NCBI RefSeq assembly: GCF_900112455.1
Contig: NZ_FOLT01000001.1
Location: forward strand, 1-64,000
Direction: 5' to 3'
Origin: Alkalibacterium subtropicum
GTDB lineage: Bacteria; Bacillota; Bacilli; Lactobacillales; Carnobacteriaceae_A
DNA: 64,000 nucleotides
Every line of letters begins with the position of its first letter. The stretch's first letter is position 1. The notes under the pieces are model-generated. The model saw nothing but the letters and a program-made list of their open reading frames with translations. It was not told the DNA's origin and ran no database searches. A program made the translations under genes and the position numbers. Shown one piece after another: positions 8,602 through 20,098 of this stretch.

Positions 8602-9645
8602 ATGGCAGACGATCGCGCAAAAGCGTTAGAAACAGCACTGAAAAAAATTGAAAAAGCTTACGGTAAAGGCTCAATAATGAAAATGGGCGAAAAAGTAGAT
8701 ACTCAAGTAAAAACTGTTCCGAGTGGTTCTTTAGCACTGGATGTGGCTCTTGGCATAGGTGGCTATCCTAGAGGAAGAATAATCGAAGTATACGGTCCCG
8801 AGAGTTCCGGTAAGACCACTGTATCGCTTCACGCTATCGCATCTGTTCAGGCTAATGGCGGTATTGCTGCCTTTATCGATGCGGAACATGCTTTAGACCC
8901 TAAATATGCAAGAGCTTTAGGTGTAAATGTGGATGAACTCCTTTTATCTCAACCGGACACCGGTGAACAAGCTCTGGAGATCGCCGACGCACTTGTTTCC
9001 AGTGGTGCAGTGGATATTGTCGTAATCGACTCGGTAGCAGCATTGGTACCGAGAGCAGAGATCGATGGTGAAATGGGAGATACCCACATCGGCCTGCAGG
9101 CTCGTTTAATGTCCCAAGCATTACGTAAATTGTCCGGTTCCATCAATAAAACTAAGACGATTGCATTATTTATCAATCAGATCCGTGAAAAAGTAGGGGT
9201 CATGTTCGGTAATCCGGAAACAACTCCCGGTGGACGTGCCTTGAAATTCTATTCTTCCGTACGATTAGAAGTCAGACGAGGAGAATCCATTAAATCCGGA
9301 TCAGATATGACTGGGAATCGCACCAAACTAAAAGTAGTGAAAAACAAAGTGGCGCCACCATTTAAAACAGCTATGGTAGACATCATGTATGGTGAAGGAA
9401 TCTCCCAAATCGGAGAGATCGTTGACATGGGTGCCGATGCAGACATTATAACTAAAGCAGGCGCCTGGTATTCCTACGGCGATGAAAGAATCGGACAGGG
9501 AAGAGAAAACGCCAAGCAGTATCTGAAGGATCATCCTGATTTAAGAATCGAGATCGAAAAACAAGTTAGAACTGCCTACGGTATCGGTGATGAACTTCCT
9601 GTCGAAGAAAAAACGGAAGACGCTGAAGTACTTGAATTAGACTGA
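8602..9645 (+). CDS. recA: recombinase RecA
   Basis: Forms ATP-dependent filaments on single-stranded DNA for strand exchange and stimulates LexA self-cleavage. The 347-residue protein has Walker A GPESSGKT (65-72), the DNA-binding loop region near residues 155-210 and a short acidic C-terminal tail. AGGAGG lies seven bases before the ATG. A LexA box and promoter directly upstream indicate SOS autoregulation. The unit ends in a nested hairpin terminator. Confidence 0.99.
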   Translation: MADDRAKALETALKKIEKAYGKGSIMKMGEKVDTQVKTVPSGSLALDVALGIGGYPRGRIIEVYGPESSGKTTVSLHAIASVQANGGIAAFIDAEHALDPKYARALGVNVDELLLSQPDTGEQALEIADALVSSGAVDIVVIDSVAALVPRAEIDGEMGDTHIGLQARLMSQALRKLSGSINKTKTIALFINQIREKVGVMFGNPETTPGGRALKFYSSVRLEVRRGESIKSGSDMTGNRTKLKVVKNKVAPPFKTAMVDIMYGEGISQIGEIVDMGADADIITKAGAWYSYGDERIGQGRENAKQYLKDHPDLRIEIEKQVRTAYGIGDELPVEEKTEDAEVLELD

Positions 9646-9658
9646 TATATCATATCCT

Positions 9659-9712
9659 GGATTGGATTTCGATGCTCACTTGCCAGTGAGATAGGAGTTC
9701 AATCCTTTTTTT
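9659..9712 (+). terminator. recA terminator (nested hairpin)
   Basis: Outer stem GGATTG with CAATCC encloses an inner hairpin CTCAC/GTGAG, followed by seven T. Confidence 0.88.
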
Positions 9713-9771
9713 GGAAAACCTCTTACTATCGACCCTCACAAGGAAATATTAAGCCCTTAACAAAATCTATG

Positions 9772-9800
9772 TTGACAGAAGAACGAAAGAACTATAAAAT
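9772..9800 (+). promoter_or_regulatory. rny promoter
   Basis: Perfect -35 TTGACA (9772-9777), a 17-base spacer and -10 TAAAAT (9795-9800). One of the strongest promoters in the window. Confidence 0.8.
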
Positions 9801-9812
9801 TAGAATAGTATG

Positions 9813-9833
9813 TTGCTTTAATTATTAAAGCAA
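9813..9833 (+). repeat. 21-base palindrome at the 5' end of the rny transcript
   Basis: Ten-base arms TTGCTTTAAT and ATTAAAGCAA are separated by a single T. It starts about 12 bases after the -10 box, so it would form the first structure of the mRNA or serve as an operator just past the start site. No T run follows, so it is not a terminator. Confidence 0.7.
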
Positions 9834-9936
9834 ACGTCATCGTGTACTACAAATTAAATATGATATTATCAGTTAATGAGATATCTGATTATTTTTTATT
9901 GCATGAAAAACTAAATAATGATACGGAGGTGATGAG

Positions 9937-11499
9937 ATGGAGATAATACCTTTACTAGCCACCGCTATCGTTACTTTAATTATTGGTTTAGTCGCAGGAT
10001 CTTATTTTACGAAACAAAGTTTTGAAAAAAGATTAGCTAATTCTAAACAAACAGCTGAAGACATTATTGAAGACGCAAATAAAGAAGCTGAAACTTTGAA
10101 AAAAGAAGCGTTGCTGGAGGCAAAGGAAGAGATCCATTCTTATCGAACAGAAGTAGAGTGGGAGCTAAAGGAACGCCGATCTGAAGTGTCTCGACAAGAA
10201 AATCGTATTGCGCAGCGTGAAGACAATATGGAGCGCAAAGAGACGACTATAGATAAAAGAGAAAGTTCATTGCAAAGCAGAGAAGATAAATTGTCTGCTC
10301 GTCAGAAAAAAGTGGAAGAGCTGGAACAAGCTGCAAAAGATTTGTTAGAAGAACAGAACGAAAAACTTCTATCCATTGCAGGTTTATCAGAAGAAGAGGC
10401 AAAATCTGTCGTGCTCAAACAAGCAGAACAAGAGTTAACTCGTGATATGGCCATCATGGTGAAACGTTATGAGGATCAGGCAAAAGTTGAAGCTGAAAAA
10501 AAAGCGAAAAACATTGTCACTCAAGCGATTCAACGCTGTGCTGCTGATCAGGTCACCGAGTCGACTGTTAGTGTCATCAATCTGCCGAATGATGATATGA
10601 AAGGACGTATTATCGGACGCGAAGGACGTAATATAAGGACGCTTGAAAGTCTGACTGGTATGGACCTGATTATCGATGATACACCTGAGGCTGTCGTTCT
10701 AAGCGGATATGATCCGATTAGACGCGAAGTGGCTAAGATGGCGTTAGAGAAATTGATTTCTGACGGGCGTATCCATCCAGGTAGAATTGAAGAAGCTGTA
10801 GAAAAATCACGAAAAGAAATGGACGAACGCATCAGAGAAATCGGGGAAGAAGCCATGTTTGAGCTTGGCATCCACTCGATTCACCCTGATTTAATGAAAA
10901 TTATCGGACGTTTGCACTTTAGAACAAGTTATGGTCAAAATGTATTGAATCATTCAATCGAGGTCGCAAAACTTGCTGGTGTAATGGCTGCTGAGCTAGG
11001 CGAAGATGTTCAACTGGCAAAACGTGCCGGCTTGCTTCACGATATAGGTAAGGCACTAGATAGTGAAGTAGAAGGTTCACATGTTGAGATCGGCGCACAA
11101 ATAGCAATGAAATATCAGGAAAATGAAACAGTTATCAATGCGATTGCATCTCACCACGGTGATGTTGATGCAACTTCAGTCATTGCTGTCTTAGTCGAGT
11201 CGGCAGATTCTATTTCTGCTGCCAGACCGGGCGCAAGAAGTGAATCCTTGGAGCATTATTTACAACGACTTGAAAATCTAGAGCGAATCTCTAACAGCTT
11301 TAAAGGTGTTAAAGAAAGTTATGCGATTCAGGCTGGACGAGAAGTTAGGATCATCGTTAAACCAGATGAATTGGATGACAGCATGGCATCCAAGTTAGCT
11401 AGAGATGTACGTAAACAAATCGAAGATGATATGGACTATCCTGGACATATTAAAGTAACGGTTATACGCGAAACTAGAGCAGTTGAATATGCTAAATAA
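9937..11499 (+). CDS. rny: ribonuclease Y
   Basis: Membrane-bound endoribonuclease that starts mRNA decay in Gram-positives. The 520-residue protein has an N-terminal membrane helix (about 4-24), a long charged coiled coil (about 30-200), a KH RNA-binding domain with [12 protein letters not shown] (near 222-235) and an HD hydrolase domain with His368-Asp369 in [11 protein letters not shown] 9937 follows GGAGGT, and an ATG at 9932 is out of frame. It has its own strong promoter and a 5' palindrome. The next gene, ymdB, is its usual neighbour. Confidence 0.98.
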   Translation: MEIIPLLATAIVTLIIGLVAGSYFTKQSFEKRLANSKQTAEDIIEDANKEAETLKKEALLEAKEEIHSYRTEVEWELKERRSEVSRQENRIAQREDNMERKETTIDKRESSLQSREDKLSARQKKVEELEQAAKDLLEEQNEKLLSIAGLSEEEAKSVVLKQAEQELTRDMAIMVKRYEDQAKVEAEKKAKNIVTQAIQRCAADQVTESTVSVINLPNDDMKGRIIGREGRNIRTLESLTGMDLIIDDTPEAVVLSGYDPIRREVAKMALEKLISDGRIHPGRIEEAVEKSRKEMDERIREIGEEAMFELGIHSIHPDLMKIIGRLHFRTSYGQNVLNHSIEVAKLAGVMAAELGEDVQLAKRAGLLHDIGKALDSEVEGSHVEIGAQIAMKYQENETVINAIASHHGDVDATSVIAVLVESADSISAARPGARSESLEHYLQRLENLERISNSFKGVKESYAIQAGREVRIIVKPDELDDSMASKLARDVRKQIEDDMDYPGHIKVTVIRETRAVEYAK

Positions 11500-11512
11500 A
11501 AGTTAATTTTAT

Positions 11513-11554
11513 AAGGTCAGTCAATGAAGGTCTACTTCTTGACTGATCTTTTTT
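11513..11554 (+). terminator. rny terminator
   Basis: Twelve-base stem AAGGTCAGTCAA with TTGACTGATCTT (one G-U pair), then a T run. Confidence 0.9.
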
Positions 11555-11701
11555 ACTGGGCTGAATGTCCAGCAACCTTTTTAGAATGTCGGACGTATAG
11601 ATAAAGTGATTCTTGAGGGAACGATCATCAACAAACGAAGTCCGCCAATATGTTTTCAGCAAAAAAACGGGACTAAATGTATCAGGAGACTTCAGTCTGT
11701 T

Positions 11702-11731
11702 TTGATTTTAGGGGTTCAAAACTGGTAAAAT
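11702..11731 (+). promoter_or_regulatory. ymdB promoter
   Basis: -35 TTGATT (11702-11707), an 18-base spacer and -10 TAAAAT (11726-11731) preceded by an extended TGG. The ymdB-mutSL genes follow. The rest of the gap after the rny terminator shows no clear feature. Confidence 0.6.
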
Positions 11732-11761
11732 GAATAAAGTGAAGAGAAATGAGGAATGATG

Positions 11762-12568
11762 ATGAAACTGCTGTTTATTGGAGATATTGTGGGATCATTA
11801 GGAAGAGAAAAGTTAAGTGAATGGCTCCCGAAATTAAAGGATAAATACAAACCGCAGGTAACTATAGCAAACGGCGAGAACGCGGCAGACGGACGAGGAA
11901 TAACTGAAAAAATCTACAAAGAGATCCTGACGTCAGGTGTCGATCTCGTAACAATGGGCAATCATACTTGGGATAAGAGAGAGATTTTTGACTTTATCGA
12001 TGCGGCAAAGAAAATGATCAGACCGGCTAATTACCCGGAAACTGCAAATGTACCGGGAAAAGGCATTGCCTATATTAAAATCAACCAGCTGGAACTGGCC
12101 GTGATCAATCTGCACGGACGGTCTTTTATGGGAGACTATGAAGATCCTTTCCGCGTGGGAGAAGCCCTTGTGGCAGAAGCTGCCAAACGGACGAATCATA
12201 TTTTTATCGACTTCCATGCAGAAGCAACGAGTGAAAAAGAAGCTATGGGATGGTTCATGGACGGGAAAGTATCTGCTGTTGTCGGGACGCATACGCATGT
12301 GCAGACCAACGATTCACGCATCCTGCCAGGCGGAACAGCCTATCAGACGGATGTCGGCATGACGGGCTTTTATGACGGGATCCTGGGTATGAAGAAAGAA
12401 CCGATCTTACATAAGTTCACAACTCAGATGCCTCAGAGGTTCGAAGTTCCTGATAAAGGGAGAAGCAGACTGAACGCCTGTCTTGTTGACATAGACGACA
12501 AAACAGGCAAAGCGAATAAAATCAAGCCTATTCGAATCGACGATGACATGTCATTATTTGAATTATAG
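11762..12568 (+). CDS. ymdB: YmdB metallophosphoesterase (TIGR00282 family)
   Basis: A 268-residue calcineurin-like phosphoesterase. Bacillus YmdB hydrolyses 2',3'-cyclic nucleotides and affects biofilm and motility decisions. The metal-binding signatures are visible: GDIVG (7-11), NGEN (about 38-41), GNHTWD (about 65-70) and HTHVQTND (about 175-182). Three ATG codons lie at 11756, 11759 and 11762. The last is best spaced from the GAGG at 11751-11754 and gives the usual MKLLFIGD start. It is followed within 25 bases by mutS. Confidence 0.93.
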   Translation: MKLLFIGDIVGSLGREKLSEWLPKLKDKYKPQVTIANGENAADGRGITEKIYKEILTSGVDLVTMGNHTWDKREIFDFIDAAKKMIRPANYPETANVPGKGIAYIKINQLELAVINLHGRSFMGDYEDPFRVGEALVAEAAKRTNHIFIDFHAEATSEKEAMGWFMDGKVSAVVGTHTHVQTNDSRILPGGTAYQTDVGMTGFYDGILGMKKEPILHKFTTQMPQRFEVPDKGRSRLNACLVDIDDKTGKANKIKPIRIDDDMSLFEL

Positions 12569-12591
12569 AAATCAATGAGAGAGTGATAGAA

Positions 12592-15189
12592 GTGCCTCAA
12601 AAAACAAAACAGACACCTATGATGCAGCAATATTTAGAAATAAAGCAGCAATATCCGCATGCTTTTTTATTTTACCGTTTAGGTGATTTTTATGAATTAT
12701 TTTTTGAAGATGCTGTCCAAGTTTCCCGTTTACTGGAGCTGACTTTGACGAGCCGCAACAAAAATGCAGAAGAACAAATACCGATGTGTGGTGTCCCCCA
12801 TCATTCAGCTAAAGGTTATATCGATACACTGATAGATATGGGTCACAAAGTAGCTATCTGTGAACAAGTTGAAGATCCTAAGACGACCAAAGGTATGGTT
12901 AAGCGGGAAGTTGTACAGGTCGTGACGCCGGGAACGGTCATGCAGTCTAAAACGGTCGATGCCAAAGAGAACAATTATATTGCGGCGGTCATGGAACTGG
13001 ATAAGAAGATAGGGATCGCGCTGGCTGATCTGACTACAGGCGAGATGAAAGTCACGCAGGTAAAAGACACCGATGCGGCAATCAGCGAACTCGCCTCTCT
13101 CAACTGTAGAGAAGTCATCTTTCTTCCCGGAAACTTTCTGGAGATGCAGGAATCACTGAAAAACAGATGGAACATGTCCATTTCTCATGCTTCAGAAGAA
13201 ATCGGCGAACACAGTCTGAATCATCTCACATTCAGCTTTGAAAACTCCCAGATGAAACCAGTGATTGATTTACTGCTCTCTTATTTGTCCGAAACGCAGA
13301 TGCGACGCCTCGATCATCTTCAGAAAATTGAAGAATATAAAACCAGCCAGTATCTGATTTTCGGTCAAGAGGCAAGAAGAAACCTGGAATTATCCACCTC
13401 TTTGAGAGATGGGAGCAAAAAAGGGACTCTCCTGTGGCTGCTTGATGAAACGAAAACAGCCATGGGGGGACGCATGCTGAAGTCCTGGCTGGATAAACCT
13501 TTGATACAGAAAGACAAGATCGAAGAGAGAATGGATTATGTCGAAAGCCTGCTCAATCATTTCTTCGAAAGAAGTGATTTGAAAGAGATACTGAAAAAAG
13601 TCTATGATCTGGAACGGCTGGCTGGCCGGACTGCTTTCGGGACAGTTAATGCACGTGACCTTGTTCAACTGAAGCATTCGCTCGAACAGATCCCTTTCAT
13701 CAGAGAAATCGTGGAACTCTTGAATGACGAAGACGAGTGGACAGGTTACCTGGACCAGTTGGATCCCATTCAAGATGTAAAAGATCTGATCGAACAGGCA
13801 ATCGAAAACGAACCGCCCTTGTCTACAACGGACGGTGAGATAATAAAAAAAGGCTACCACCAGCAGCTTGACGAATATAAAGAAGCTATGACCAACGGGA
13901 AACAGTGGATGGCAGAACTGGAACAGAGAGAGCGTGCGGCTACAGGTATCAAAAATCTGAAGATCGGCTTCAATAAGGTTTTTGGCTACTATATCGAAGT
14001 CTCCAAAGCCAATGTTTCTAAGCTGGAAGAAGGACGTTATGAACGCAAGCAGACGCTGACGAATGCCGAGCGTTACAGTACACCTGAACTGAAAGATAAA
14101 GAATCGCTGATACTGGAAGCGGAAGAGAAGTCCAAGAATCTGGAGTATGAGTTGTTCGTGGATGTCCGAAACCAGGTAAAGGAACAGATCGACCGGCTGC
14201 AGCAGTTAGCTAAAATCATCGCTCAAATCGATGTCCTGCAGAGTTTTGCCACTGTGAGTGAAGAATACAACTACGTTCGTCCGTTATTCACGTTGGACAG
14301 CCAGGATGTAGCGATCTATAAAGGCAGACATCCCGTCGTGGAGAAAGTTATGGGTGAACAGGCTTACGTGCCTAATGATGTGGAACTTATCGATGAGACA
14401 GCCGTCCTTCTGATAACCGGACCGAATATGTCAGGTAAGAGCACGTATATGCGTCAGCTTGCTTTAACGATAATCATGGCACAAATGGGATGTTTTGTAC
14501 CTGCCGAGAAAGCACAGCTGCCGATTTTTGACCGCTTGTACACGCGTATTGGTGCTATGGATGACTTGATAGGCGGACAGAGTACCTTCATGGTCGAAAT
14601 GACGGAAACAAATCAGGCACTGGCTAACGCTACACCTAAAAGTCTGCTTCTGTTCGATGAAATCGGACGAGGAACAGCAACCTACGATGGCATGGCCCTA
14701 GCTGAAGCGATTATTGAATATGTGCATGATAAAATCAAAGCCAAGACGCTATTCTCTACGCACTATCATGAACTGACTGTTTTGGACGAACGTCTGCCTA
14801 AGCTGAAGAACATGCATGTGGGAGCGGTAGAAGAAGAAGGGGACCTGGTTTTCCTTCACCAAATGCTGCCTGGACCGGCCGACAAAAGCTACGGGGTACA
14901 GGTCGCCAAACTTGCAGGCTTGCCGCACCCTTTACTAAAGAGGGCTGAGAGCATTTTAAAGGGTCTGGAAATGAAAGAAGACCACTTATTTGAAGAGGAA
15001 AACAGTTCGCAGACTGTTCAGGAACAGTCACCGGCATCGTCTCAGGAACAGCTGAATTTATTTGAAGCACTTGATACAAATGAAAAGGCAGTGATCGAAC
15101 AGCTTGAAAAAATGAATATCCTGGCAACCACACCGCTGGATGCCATTCAGATTTTAAGTGAGCTGCAGCAGAAATTAAAGGATAATTAA
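12592..15189 (+). CDS. mutS: DNA mismatch repair protein MutS
   Basis: Recognises mismatches and signals to MutL. The 865-residue protein opens with the mismatch-binding domain ([11 protein letters not shown], whose Phe-x-Glu region contacts DNA). Core and clamp domains follow, and the ATPase carries Walker [10 protein letters not shown] (about 610-618) and the FDEIGRGT Walker B/D-loop near residue 688. The C-terminal tail matches the MutS clamp-binding region. GTG at 12592 is preferred because GAGAGAGTG ends about six bases upstream. A GTG at 12583 is in frame but abuts that site. It lies just ahead of mutL. Confidence 0.98.
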   Translation: MPQKTKQTPMMQQYLEIKQQYPHAFLFYRLGDFYELFFEDAVQVSRLLELTLTSRNKNAEEQIPMCGVPHHSAKGYIDTLIDMGHKVAICEQVEDPKTTKGMVKREVVQVVTPGTVMQSKTVDAKENNYIAAVMELDKKIGIALADLTTGEMKVTQVKDTDAAISELASLNCREVIFLPGNFLEMQESLKNRWNMSISHASEEIGEHSLNHLTFSFENSQMKPVIDLLLSYLSETQMRRLDHLQKIEEYKTSQYLIFGQEARRNLELSTSLRDGSKKGTLLWLLDETKTAMGGRMLKSWLDKPLIQKDKIEERMDYVESLLNHFFERSDLKEILKKVYDLERLAGRTAFGTVNARDLVQLKHSLEQIPFIREIVELLNDEDEWTGYLDQLDPIQDVKDLIEQAIENEPPLSTTDGEIIKKGYHQQLDEYKEAMTNGKQWMAELEQRERAATGIKNLKIGFNKVFGYYIEVSKANVSKLEEGRYERKQTLTNAERYSTPELKDKESLILEAEEKSKNLEYELFVDVRNQVKEQIDRLQQLAKIIAQIDVLQSFATVSEEYNYVRPLFTLDSQDVAIYKGRHPVVEKVMGEQAYVPNDVELIDETAVLLITGPNMSGKSTYMRQLALTIIMAQMGCFVPAEKAQLPIFDRLYTRIGAMDDLIGGQSTFMVEMTETNQALANATPKSLLLFDEIGRGTATYDGMALAEAIIEYVHDKIKAKTLFSTHYHELTVLDERLPKLKNMHVGAVEEEGDLVFLHQMLPGPADKSYGVQVAKLAGLPHPLLKRAESILKGLEMKEDHLFEEENSSQTVQEQSPASSQEQLNLFEALDTNEKAVIEQLEKMNILATTPLDAIQILSELQQKLKDN

Positions 15190-15208
15190 TGAAAGTTGGT
15201 TAAGCAAA

Positions 15209-17140
15209 ATGACAACTAAAATTAAAGTCATGTCTTCGACCCTGGCTAATCAGATCGCAGCCGGTGAAGTGATTGAGCGACCGGCTTCAGTCGTTAAAGA
15301 ACTTATGGAAAATGCGATCGATGCGGGCAGTACACGCATTGAAGTGTTCGTTGAAGAAGCGGGTCTCAAAAGCATTCAGGTCATTGATGACGGGGAAGGC
15401 ATTCCTAGAGAAGAAGTGATGTCTGCTTTTGAACGTCATGCGACTTCTAAACTGCTCTCAGACGAAGATCTGTTCAGGATACGCACGCTGGGTTTTAGAG
15501 GCGAAGCCCTTCCGAGTATAGCCTCTGTTTCCAAAATCACCGTCGAATCTGCTGAAGAAGGCAAAGTCGGGAAGCAACTCATTCTACACGGTGGGGAGAT
15601 CATCGATCAGCGGACATCTTCTTCCAGACAGGGCGTCAATATTAAAGTGGAAGAGCTTTTTTATAATACCCCTGCCAGACTAAAATATGTCAAAACCCTT
15701 CAAACAGAACTGGCGCACATCAATGATACAGTGAACCGACTGGCTCTTTCTCATCCGGGAATCGCATTCAGGCTGGTTTCAGACGGCAATACCATGATCA
15801 AGACGGTCGGTAACGGTGATCAGAAACAGGCTATCGCGGGTGTTTATGGTGTGAATATCGCTAAAAAAATGCGGGAAATCAAAGAGTCTTCTTTTGATTT
15901 CGAGATCTCCGGGTACGTGTCTCTGCCTGAAATCACCCGGTCAAACAATAAATATATCACAGTGATCATCAATGGAAGATACATCAAAAACTTTGTCCTG
16001 AACAAAGCCATTGTCGACGGTTTTGGTTCAAAGTTGATGATCGGTCGCTACCCTATCGCTGTAATCAATATCACCCTTGATCCGCAGTTATTGGATGTCA
16101 ATGTGCATCCGACGAAGCAGCAGATCCGGATCAGTAATGAGAAGGAACTGGGTCAGCTGATCAGTTCGGCTATAGAGAAACGGATGAACAAGGAAGTGAG
16201 AATACCGAATGCGCTTGACAACTTGAGTCAGCGAAAGAAGCGTTCAGCGTCCTTGCCTAAAGATGAACAAACGCGTCTTGCGTTTGAACAGGGGAGCAAT
16301 AGAAATACTTCACAGGAATCAGCAGCTGATACTGACAGTTCCATTCCTGAAGGTCTTAAAACAGAAGAGACAGATTCGAATCGGACTCCGTTCGGCGACT
16401 ATGTAGATGAATCATTTTCTCCTAACTATGAGAGTAAAATCCTCCCCAGTCAGCAGGACCACAGCCCCCTTGTCGATAAAGGGGATGGCCATGAAGAGCC
16501 GGTACTCAAGACATTAGAGAAAATAGGCAGAGCTACAGAACAGTCCAAACAGTTTCCTGACTTAGAATATATAGGTCAAATGCACGGAACGTATTTATTT
16601 GCCCAAAACGAGGAAGGCCTATATATCATTGATCAGCATGCCGCCCAGGAACGGATCAAGTACGAGTATTATAGGGATACGATCGATCAGACCGGGACAG
16701 AACTGCAGGAACTGCTTATACCGATAGTTATAGAATATCCTTCCAATGAAGCAATCACTATCAAGGATAATAAAGATAAGCTGGCAGAAGCGTCGGTTTA
16801 TCTTGAAGACTTTGGTCAGAACAGTTTTATCATCCGGCATCACCCTACGTGGATGCCGGCTGGACAGGTAGAAGATACGATCAAGGAAATGATCGACTTT
16901 TTCCTGGAAAAAGCGACGCTGACTGTAAATAGATTTCGTGAAGCGACAGCCATCATGATGAGTTGTAAACGTTCGATCAAAGCCAATCATTATTTGTCAG
17001 ATGAGGAAGCTAGAGAGCTGTTGACCCAGCTCAAATACACTAAGAACCCGTATAATTGCCCTCACGGTAGACCGGTAACGGTAAATTTCACAACGAATGA
17101 CATGGAAAAAATGTTTAAACGCATTCAGGATCCTCATTGA
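15209..17140 (+). CDS. mutL: DNA mismatch repair endonuclease MutL
   Basis: GHKL ATPase and nicking endonuclease of methyl-independent mismatch repair. N-terminal ATPase motifs are NAIDAGS, DDGEGI and GFRGEAL within residues 35-105. The C-terminal nuclease keeps DQHA followed by two spaced glutamates (from Asp475), the CKRSIKANH region and a CPHGRP zinc-site motif, so it should be an active endonuclease. A variable, poorly conserved linker spans about residues 340-430. The ATG at 15209 is 19 bases after the mutS stop, with only a weak ribosome site. The stop codon sits in the loop of the terminator. Confidence 0.98.
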   Translation: MTTKIKVMSSTLANQIAAGEVIERPASVVKELMENAIDAGSTRIEVFVEEAGLKSIQVIDDGEGIPREEVMSAFERHATSKLLSDEDLFRIRTLGFRGEALPSIASVSKITVESAEEGKVGKQLILHGGEIIDQRTSSSRQGVNIKVEELFYNTPARLKYVKTLQTELAHINDTVNRLALSHPGIAFRLVSDGNTMIKTVGNGDQKQAIAGVYGVNIAKKMREIKESSFDFEISGYVSLPEITRSNNKYITVIINGRYIKNFVLNKAIVDGFGSKLMIGRYPIAVINITLDPQLLDVNVHPTKQQIRISNEKELGQLISSAIEKRMNKEVRIPNALDNLSQRKKRSASLPKDEQTRLAFEQGSNRNTSQESAADTDSSIPEGLKTEETDSNRTPFGDYVDESFSPNYESKILPSQQDHSPLVDKGDGHEEPVLKTLEKIGRATEQSKQFPDLEYIGQMHGTYLFAQNEEGLYIIDQHAAQERIKYEYYRDTIDQTGTELQELLIPIVIEYPSNEAITIKDNKDKLAEASVYLEDFGQNSFIIRHHPTWMPAGQVEDTIKEMIDFFLEKATLTVNRFREATAIMMSCKRSIKANHYLSDEEARELLTQLKYTKNPYNCPHGRPVTVNFTTNDMEKMFKRIQDPH

Positions 17141-17159
17141 TTAGAGGATCCTTTTTTTT
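17127..17159 (+). terminator. mutSL terminator
   Basis: Stem AGGATCCTC with GAGGATCCT followed by eight T. The mutL TGA stop lies in the loop. Confidence 0.93.
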
Positions 17160-17262
17160 GCAGGCTAAGCTAACTAAAGTGCATATAATTGCTATTCCGC
17201 CCTCTATCCACTTACAATTACAATAGAGTATGAGGTTAATTACTGGAAAGAGGGATGCAGAA

Positions 17263-17862
17263 ATGGATATCGTATCAATGATCATGAACCAGTTGGGAAA
17301 CCAAGACCGTTTGAGTTCAGTAGCAAAGAGAGCAAACACAGACACATCGACCGTCCAGAAAATAGCTCAGATCGGTCTGCCTATGATCATGGATGGGTTG
17401 AATAAACGAACATCTGAAGACGCAAAAGCTTCAGAAGAACTTGCTAGTACTGCGTCAAGGCATGCCGATGATGACACAGACGATCTGAATCACTTACTTG
17501 AAAACACAGATAAGAGTGAAGGAAACCATTTGCTGGACATGGCCTTCGGGTCCAGCGAAACGGAAGTGGAAAAGCGGGTGGCGCAAAAAACCGGGACAGA
17601 TTCGTCTACAGTCAAATCGATTTTATCTATGCTGGCCCCAGTGGCTCTAAGTATGGTTGCCAAACACAGTTCAAACAGCCAGTCACTTACTGGATCAGGG
17701 GTATCACAACTGCTTGACGGATTGACAAACAGTGTAAAACAGCAGTCATCCGGTTCAGGTTATGGAGAAATGTTGTCTTCCGTGCTTGGAGATTCATCTG
17801 ACAGTCAAAACAACACAGTCAATAAAGCGAAAGATGCTTTAGGCGATCTATTTAACAAGTAA
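17263..17862 (+). CDS. DUF937 domain protein
   Basis: A 199-residue protein with two related helical halves. Each carries a pattern like [27 protein letters not shown] (first near residues 23-45) and [27 protein letters not shown] (near 110-135). This resembles the DUF937/YidB-like family, whose function is unknown. The C-terminal third is rich in Ser, Gly and Gln. ATG 17263 is chosen because AAAGAGG lies ten bases upstream; a longer in-frame start at 17230 has no ribosome site. It precedes msrB by only 11 bases, so the two are probably co-transcribed. Confidence 0.8.
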   Translation: MDIVSMIMNQLGNQDRLSSVAKRANTDTSTVQKIAQIGLPMIMDGLNKRTSEDAKASEELASTASRHADDDTDDLNHLLENTDKSEGNHLLDMAFGSSETEVEKRVAQKTGTDSSTVKSILSMLAPVALSMVAKHSSNSQSLTGSGVSQLLDGLTNSVKQQSSGSGYGEMLSSVLGDSSDSQNNTVNKAKDALGDLFNK

Positions 17863-17873
17863 GGAGGGGTATC

Positions 17874-18308
17874 ATGAAGCAATCAAAAGAACAGTTAAAA
17901 GAAAAACTCACGCCGATCCAATATGAAGTGACCCAGAATAATGCAACAGAAAGACCGGGAACTGGTGAATATGATGAATTTTTCGAAGAGGGTATTTATG
18001 TAGATGTGGTCAGCGGCGAACCGCTGTTCTCTTCCAAGGACAAATATGATGCCGGCTGCGGATGGCCGTCGTTTACAAAACCTATAGAAAAACGAACAGT
18101 GAAAGAAAAAAGGGACAGGACCTTCGGCATGGAAAGAACGGAAGTCAGAAGCAGAGAAGCTGATTCTCACTTGGGACATGTCTTTACAGACGGACCAAAA
18201 GATAAAGGTGGGCTTCGTTACTGCATCAATTCAGCAGCGATGAGATTCATCCCGAAATCCGAATTGAAAGAAAAAGGATATGAAGCCTATCTAGCTGAAT
18301 TCGAATAA
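17874..18308 (+). CDS. msrB: peptide-methionine (R)-S-oxide reductase
   Basis: Reduces methionine-R-sulfoxide in damaged proteins. The 144-residue protein has GCGWPSF (Cys62), HLGHVF and the catalytic [11 protein letters not shown] (Cys117). The paired CxxC zinc ligands of zinc-type MsrB enzymes are absent, so it is the zinc-free type with Cys62 as the likely resolving cysteine. AAGGAGG lies a few bases before the ATG. Confidence 0.97.
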   Translation: MKQSKEQLKEKLTPIQYEVTQNNATERPGTGEYDEFFEEGIYVDVVSGEPLFSSKDKYDAGCGWPSFTKPIEKRTVKEKRDRTFGMERTEVRSREADSHLGHVFTDGPKDKGGLRYCINSAAMRFIPKSELKEKGYEAYLAEFE

Positions 18309-18334
18309 ATGGACACAAATCAAGAGATAAATAG

Positions 18335-18375
18335 AAACATCTGTTCAGAGAGTTGTTTAATGAACAGGTGTTTTT
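18335..18375 (+). terminator. msrB terminator
   Basis: Stem AAACATCTGTTCA with TGAACAGGTGTTT, then a T run. The ruvA promoter begins immediately after. Confidence 0.85.
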
Positions 18376-18376
18376 A

Positions 18377-18385
18377 TGTTATAAT
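18377..18385 (+). promoter_or_regulatory. ruvA operon promoter, extended -10
   Basis: TGTTATAAT forms an extended -10 element. The region that would hold the -35 box overlaps the msrB terminator. Confidence 0.6.
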
Positions 18386-18421
18386 AGTGTGGATTGACAC
18401 TAAGTGGAATGAGGAAATTAT

Positions 18422-19030
18422 ATGTACGAATACATAAAAGGCATAATCAAACATATTTATCCGGGCTATGTGGTTTTGGAAGCTAATAGTATCGGCTATA
18501 AAATACTGATGGCCAATCCTTTCCGTTATTCAGAAAAATTGCATAACGAGGAAACACTCTATATTTATCATGATGTTAAGCAGGATGCGATGAACCTGTT
18601 TGGCTTTGTCTCGCTGCAGGAAAAGAACTTGTTTCTGAAACTGATCAACGTTTCAGGTATCGGACCGAAGTCTGCTTTGGCTATCCTGGCCAACGAGGAT
18701 CATAACGGTTTCGTCCAGGCCATTGAAGATGAAAATAAAACGTATTTAACTAAATTCCCCGGGGTGGGCAAGAAAACAGCGGCTCAAATCGTTCTGGATC
18801 TAAAAGGGAAGCTCTCTGAATTCGACACATCAGAATCTCAAAATCACGCCGCCGACACTTCATCAGACGATTCAGGCAACACTGCTTTTGAAGAAGCCAT
18901 GGAAGCTTTACTTGTTCTGGGATATACCAGCCGAGATGTAAAAAAGGTACGCAAGCAGATAGACACACAGTCAGATCTTACGACAGATGCGTACATAAGA
19001 GAAGCATTAAGCAAACTGATGAAAAAGTAA
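18422..19030 (+). CDS. ruvA: Holliday junction branch migration protein RuvA
   Basis: RuvA binds four-way junctions and loads the RuvB helicase. The 202-residue length is typical. An N-terminal OB fold (MYEYIKGIIKH start) is followed by helix-hairpin-helix motifs, including VSGIGPKSAL and FPGVGKKTAAQIV. A flexible acidic linker leads to the C-terminal RuvB-binding domain (EALLVLGYT). A GAGG ribosome site precedes the ATG. First gene of the ruvAB-queA-tgt unit. Confidence 0.98.
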   Translation: MYEYIKGIIKHIYPGYVVLEANSIGYKILMANPFRYSEKLHNEETLYIYHDVKQDAMNLFGFVSLQEKNLFLKLINVSGIGPKSALAILANEDHNGFVQAIEDENKTYLTKFPGVGKKTAAQIVLDLKGKLSEFDTSESQNHAADTSSDDSGNTAFEEAMEALLVLGYTSRDVKKVRKQIDTQSDLTTDAYIREALSKLMKK

Positions 19031-19061
19031 ATTTATCCTACTCGCGTAAAAGGAGAAAGAT

Positions 19062-20075
19062 ATGAAAGATAACCAGCCAATCACTTCTGATCAGCTTTTA
19101 AATGAGGATGAATTTTCTCTTGAGCGGACACTCAGACCCCAGTCCCTGGCGGATTACCTTGGTCAAAAAAAAATAAAAAAGGAATTAGCCATTTATATTG
19201 AAGCGGCCAGACAGCGGGAAGAAGCGCTGGACCATGTCCTTCTGTACGGACCGCCAGGGTTGGGTAAAACAACTATGGCTATGGTCATTGCGAATGAGAT
19301 GGGTGCGGATATAAGAACAACAAGCGGTCCGGCTATAGAGAAGCCTGGAGACTTAGTTGCGTTACTCAACGATCTGGAACCGGGCGGAATCCTTTTCATA
19401 GATGAGATACACCGTATGCCGCGTATTGCAGAAGAGATGTTGTACTCTGCAATGGAGGATTTTTATGTTGACATTATTATCGGTCAGGGTGATACAGCTC
19501 ATCCAGTCCATTTTCCCCTGCCTCCATTTACTCTGATCGGGGCCACGACGCGGGCTGGCTCTTTGTCTGCGCCTTTAAGGGACCGGTTTGGTATCCTTGC
19601 TCATATGGAGTATTATCACAAAGATGAATTAAAAGATATCGTCCTGCGGTCGGCCAACGTCATCCAGACAGAGGTGGATTTAAACGGTGCGTATGAAATC
19701 GCACGTCGGTCCAGGGGCACACCGCGTATCGCCAACCGGTTGTTAAAGAGGGTTCGTGATTACGCCGAAGTCAAGGGCGAAGGGATCGTAACTGAACCTA
19801 TCGCTGCTTTGGCTCTTGATCTTTTGCGGGTGGATCATGAAGGCCTCGATATCGTGGATCAGAAATTCTTATCCACCCTGATCAAGCTTTATAATGGAGG
19901 TCCAGTTGGATTGAATACTTTATCGGCCAATATTGGTGAAGAGGTGGATACCATTGAAGATATGGTCGAACCTTATTTACTTCAGGAAGGATTTATTCAA
20001 CGGACCTCAAGAGGACGTATGGCGACACCTAAAGCATATGAACACCTTGAATTAACCCATCTGATAACTGATTAA
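19062..20075 (+). CDS. ruvB: Holliday junction helicase RuvB
   Basis: AAA+ motor that drives branch migration with RuvA. The 337-residue protein has Walker A GPPGLGKT (about 66-73), Walker B LFIDEIHR, sensor GATTRAG and the C-terminal winged-helix domain. AAGGAG lies about seven bases before the ATG. Confidence 0.99.
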   Translation: MKDNQPITSDQLLNEDEFSLERTLRPQSLADYLGQKKIKKELAIYIEAARQREEALDHVLLYGPPGLGKTTMAMVIANEMGADIRTTSGPAIEKPGDLVALLNDLEPGGILFIDEIHRMPRIAEEMLYSAMEDFYVDIIIGQGDTAHPVHFPLPPFTLIGATTRAGSLSAPLRDRFGILAHMEYYHKDELKDIVLRSANVIQTEVDLNGAYEIARRSRGTPRIANRLLKRVRDYAEVKGEGIVTEPIAALALDLLRVDHEGLDIVDQKFLSTLIKLYNGGPVGLNTLSANIGEEVDTIEDMVEPYLLQEGFIQRTSRGRMATPKAYEHLELTHLITD

Positions 20076-20098
20076 TTTTATGATAAAGGAGAAACAGT

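Noticed and set aside
13390-13860. 156-codon open frame antisense to mutS
   Set aside because: Same reasons; it covers the conserved mutS core region.
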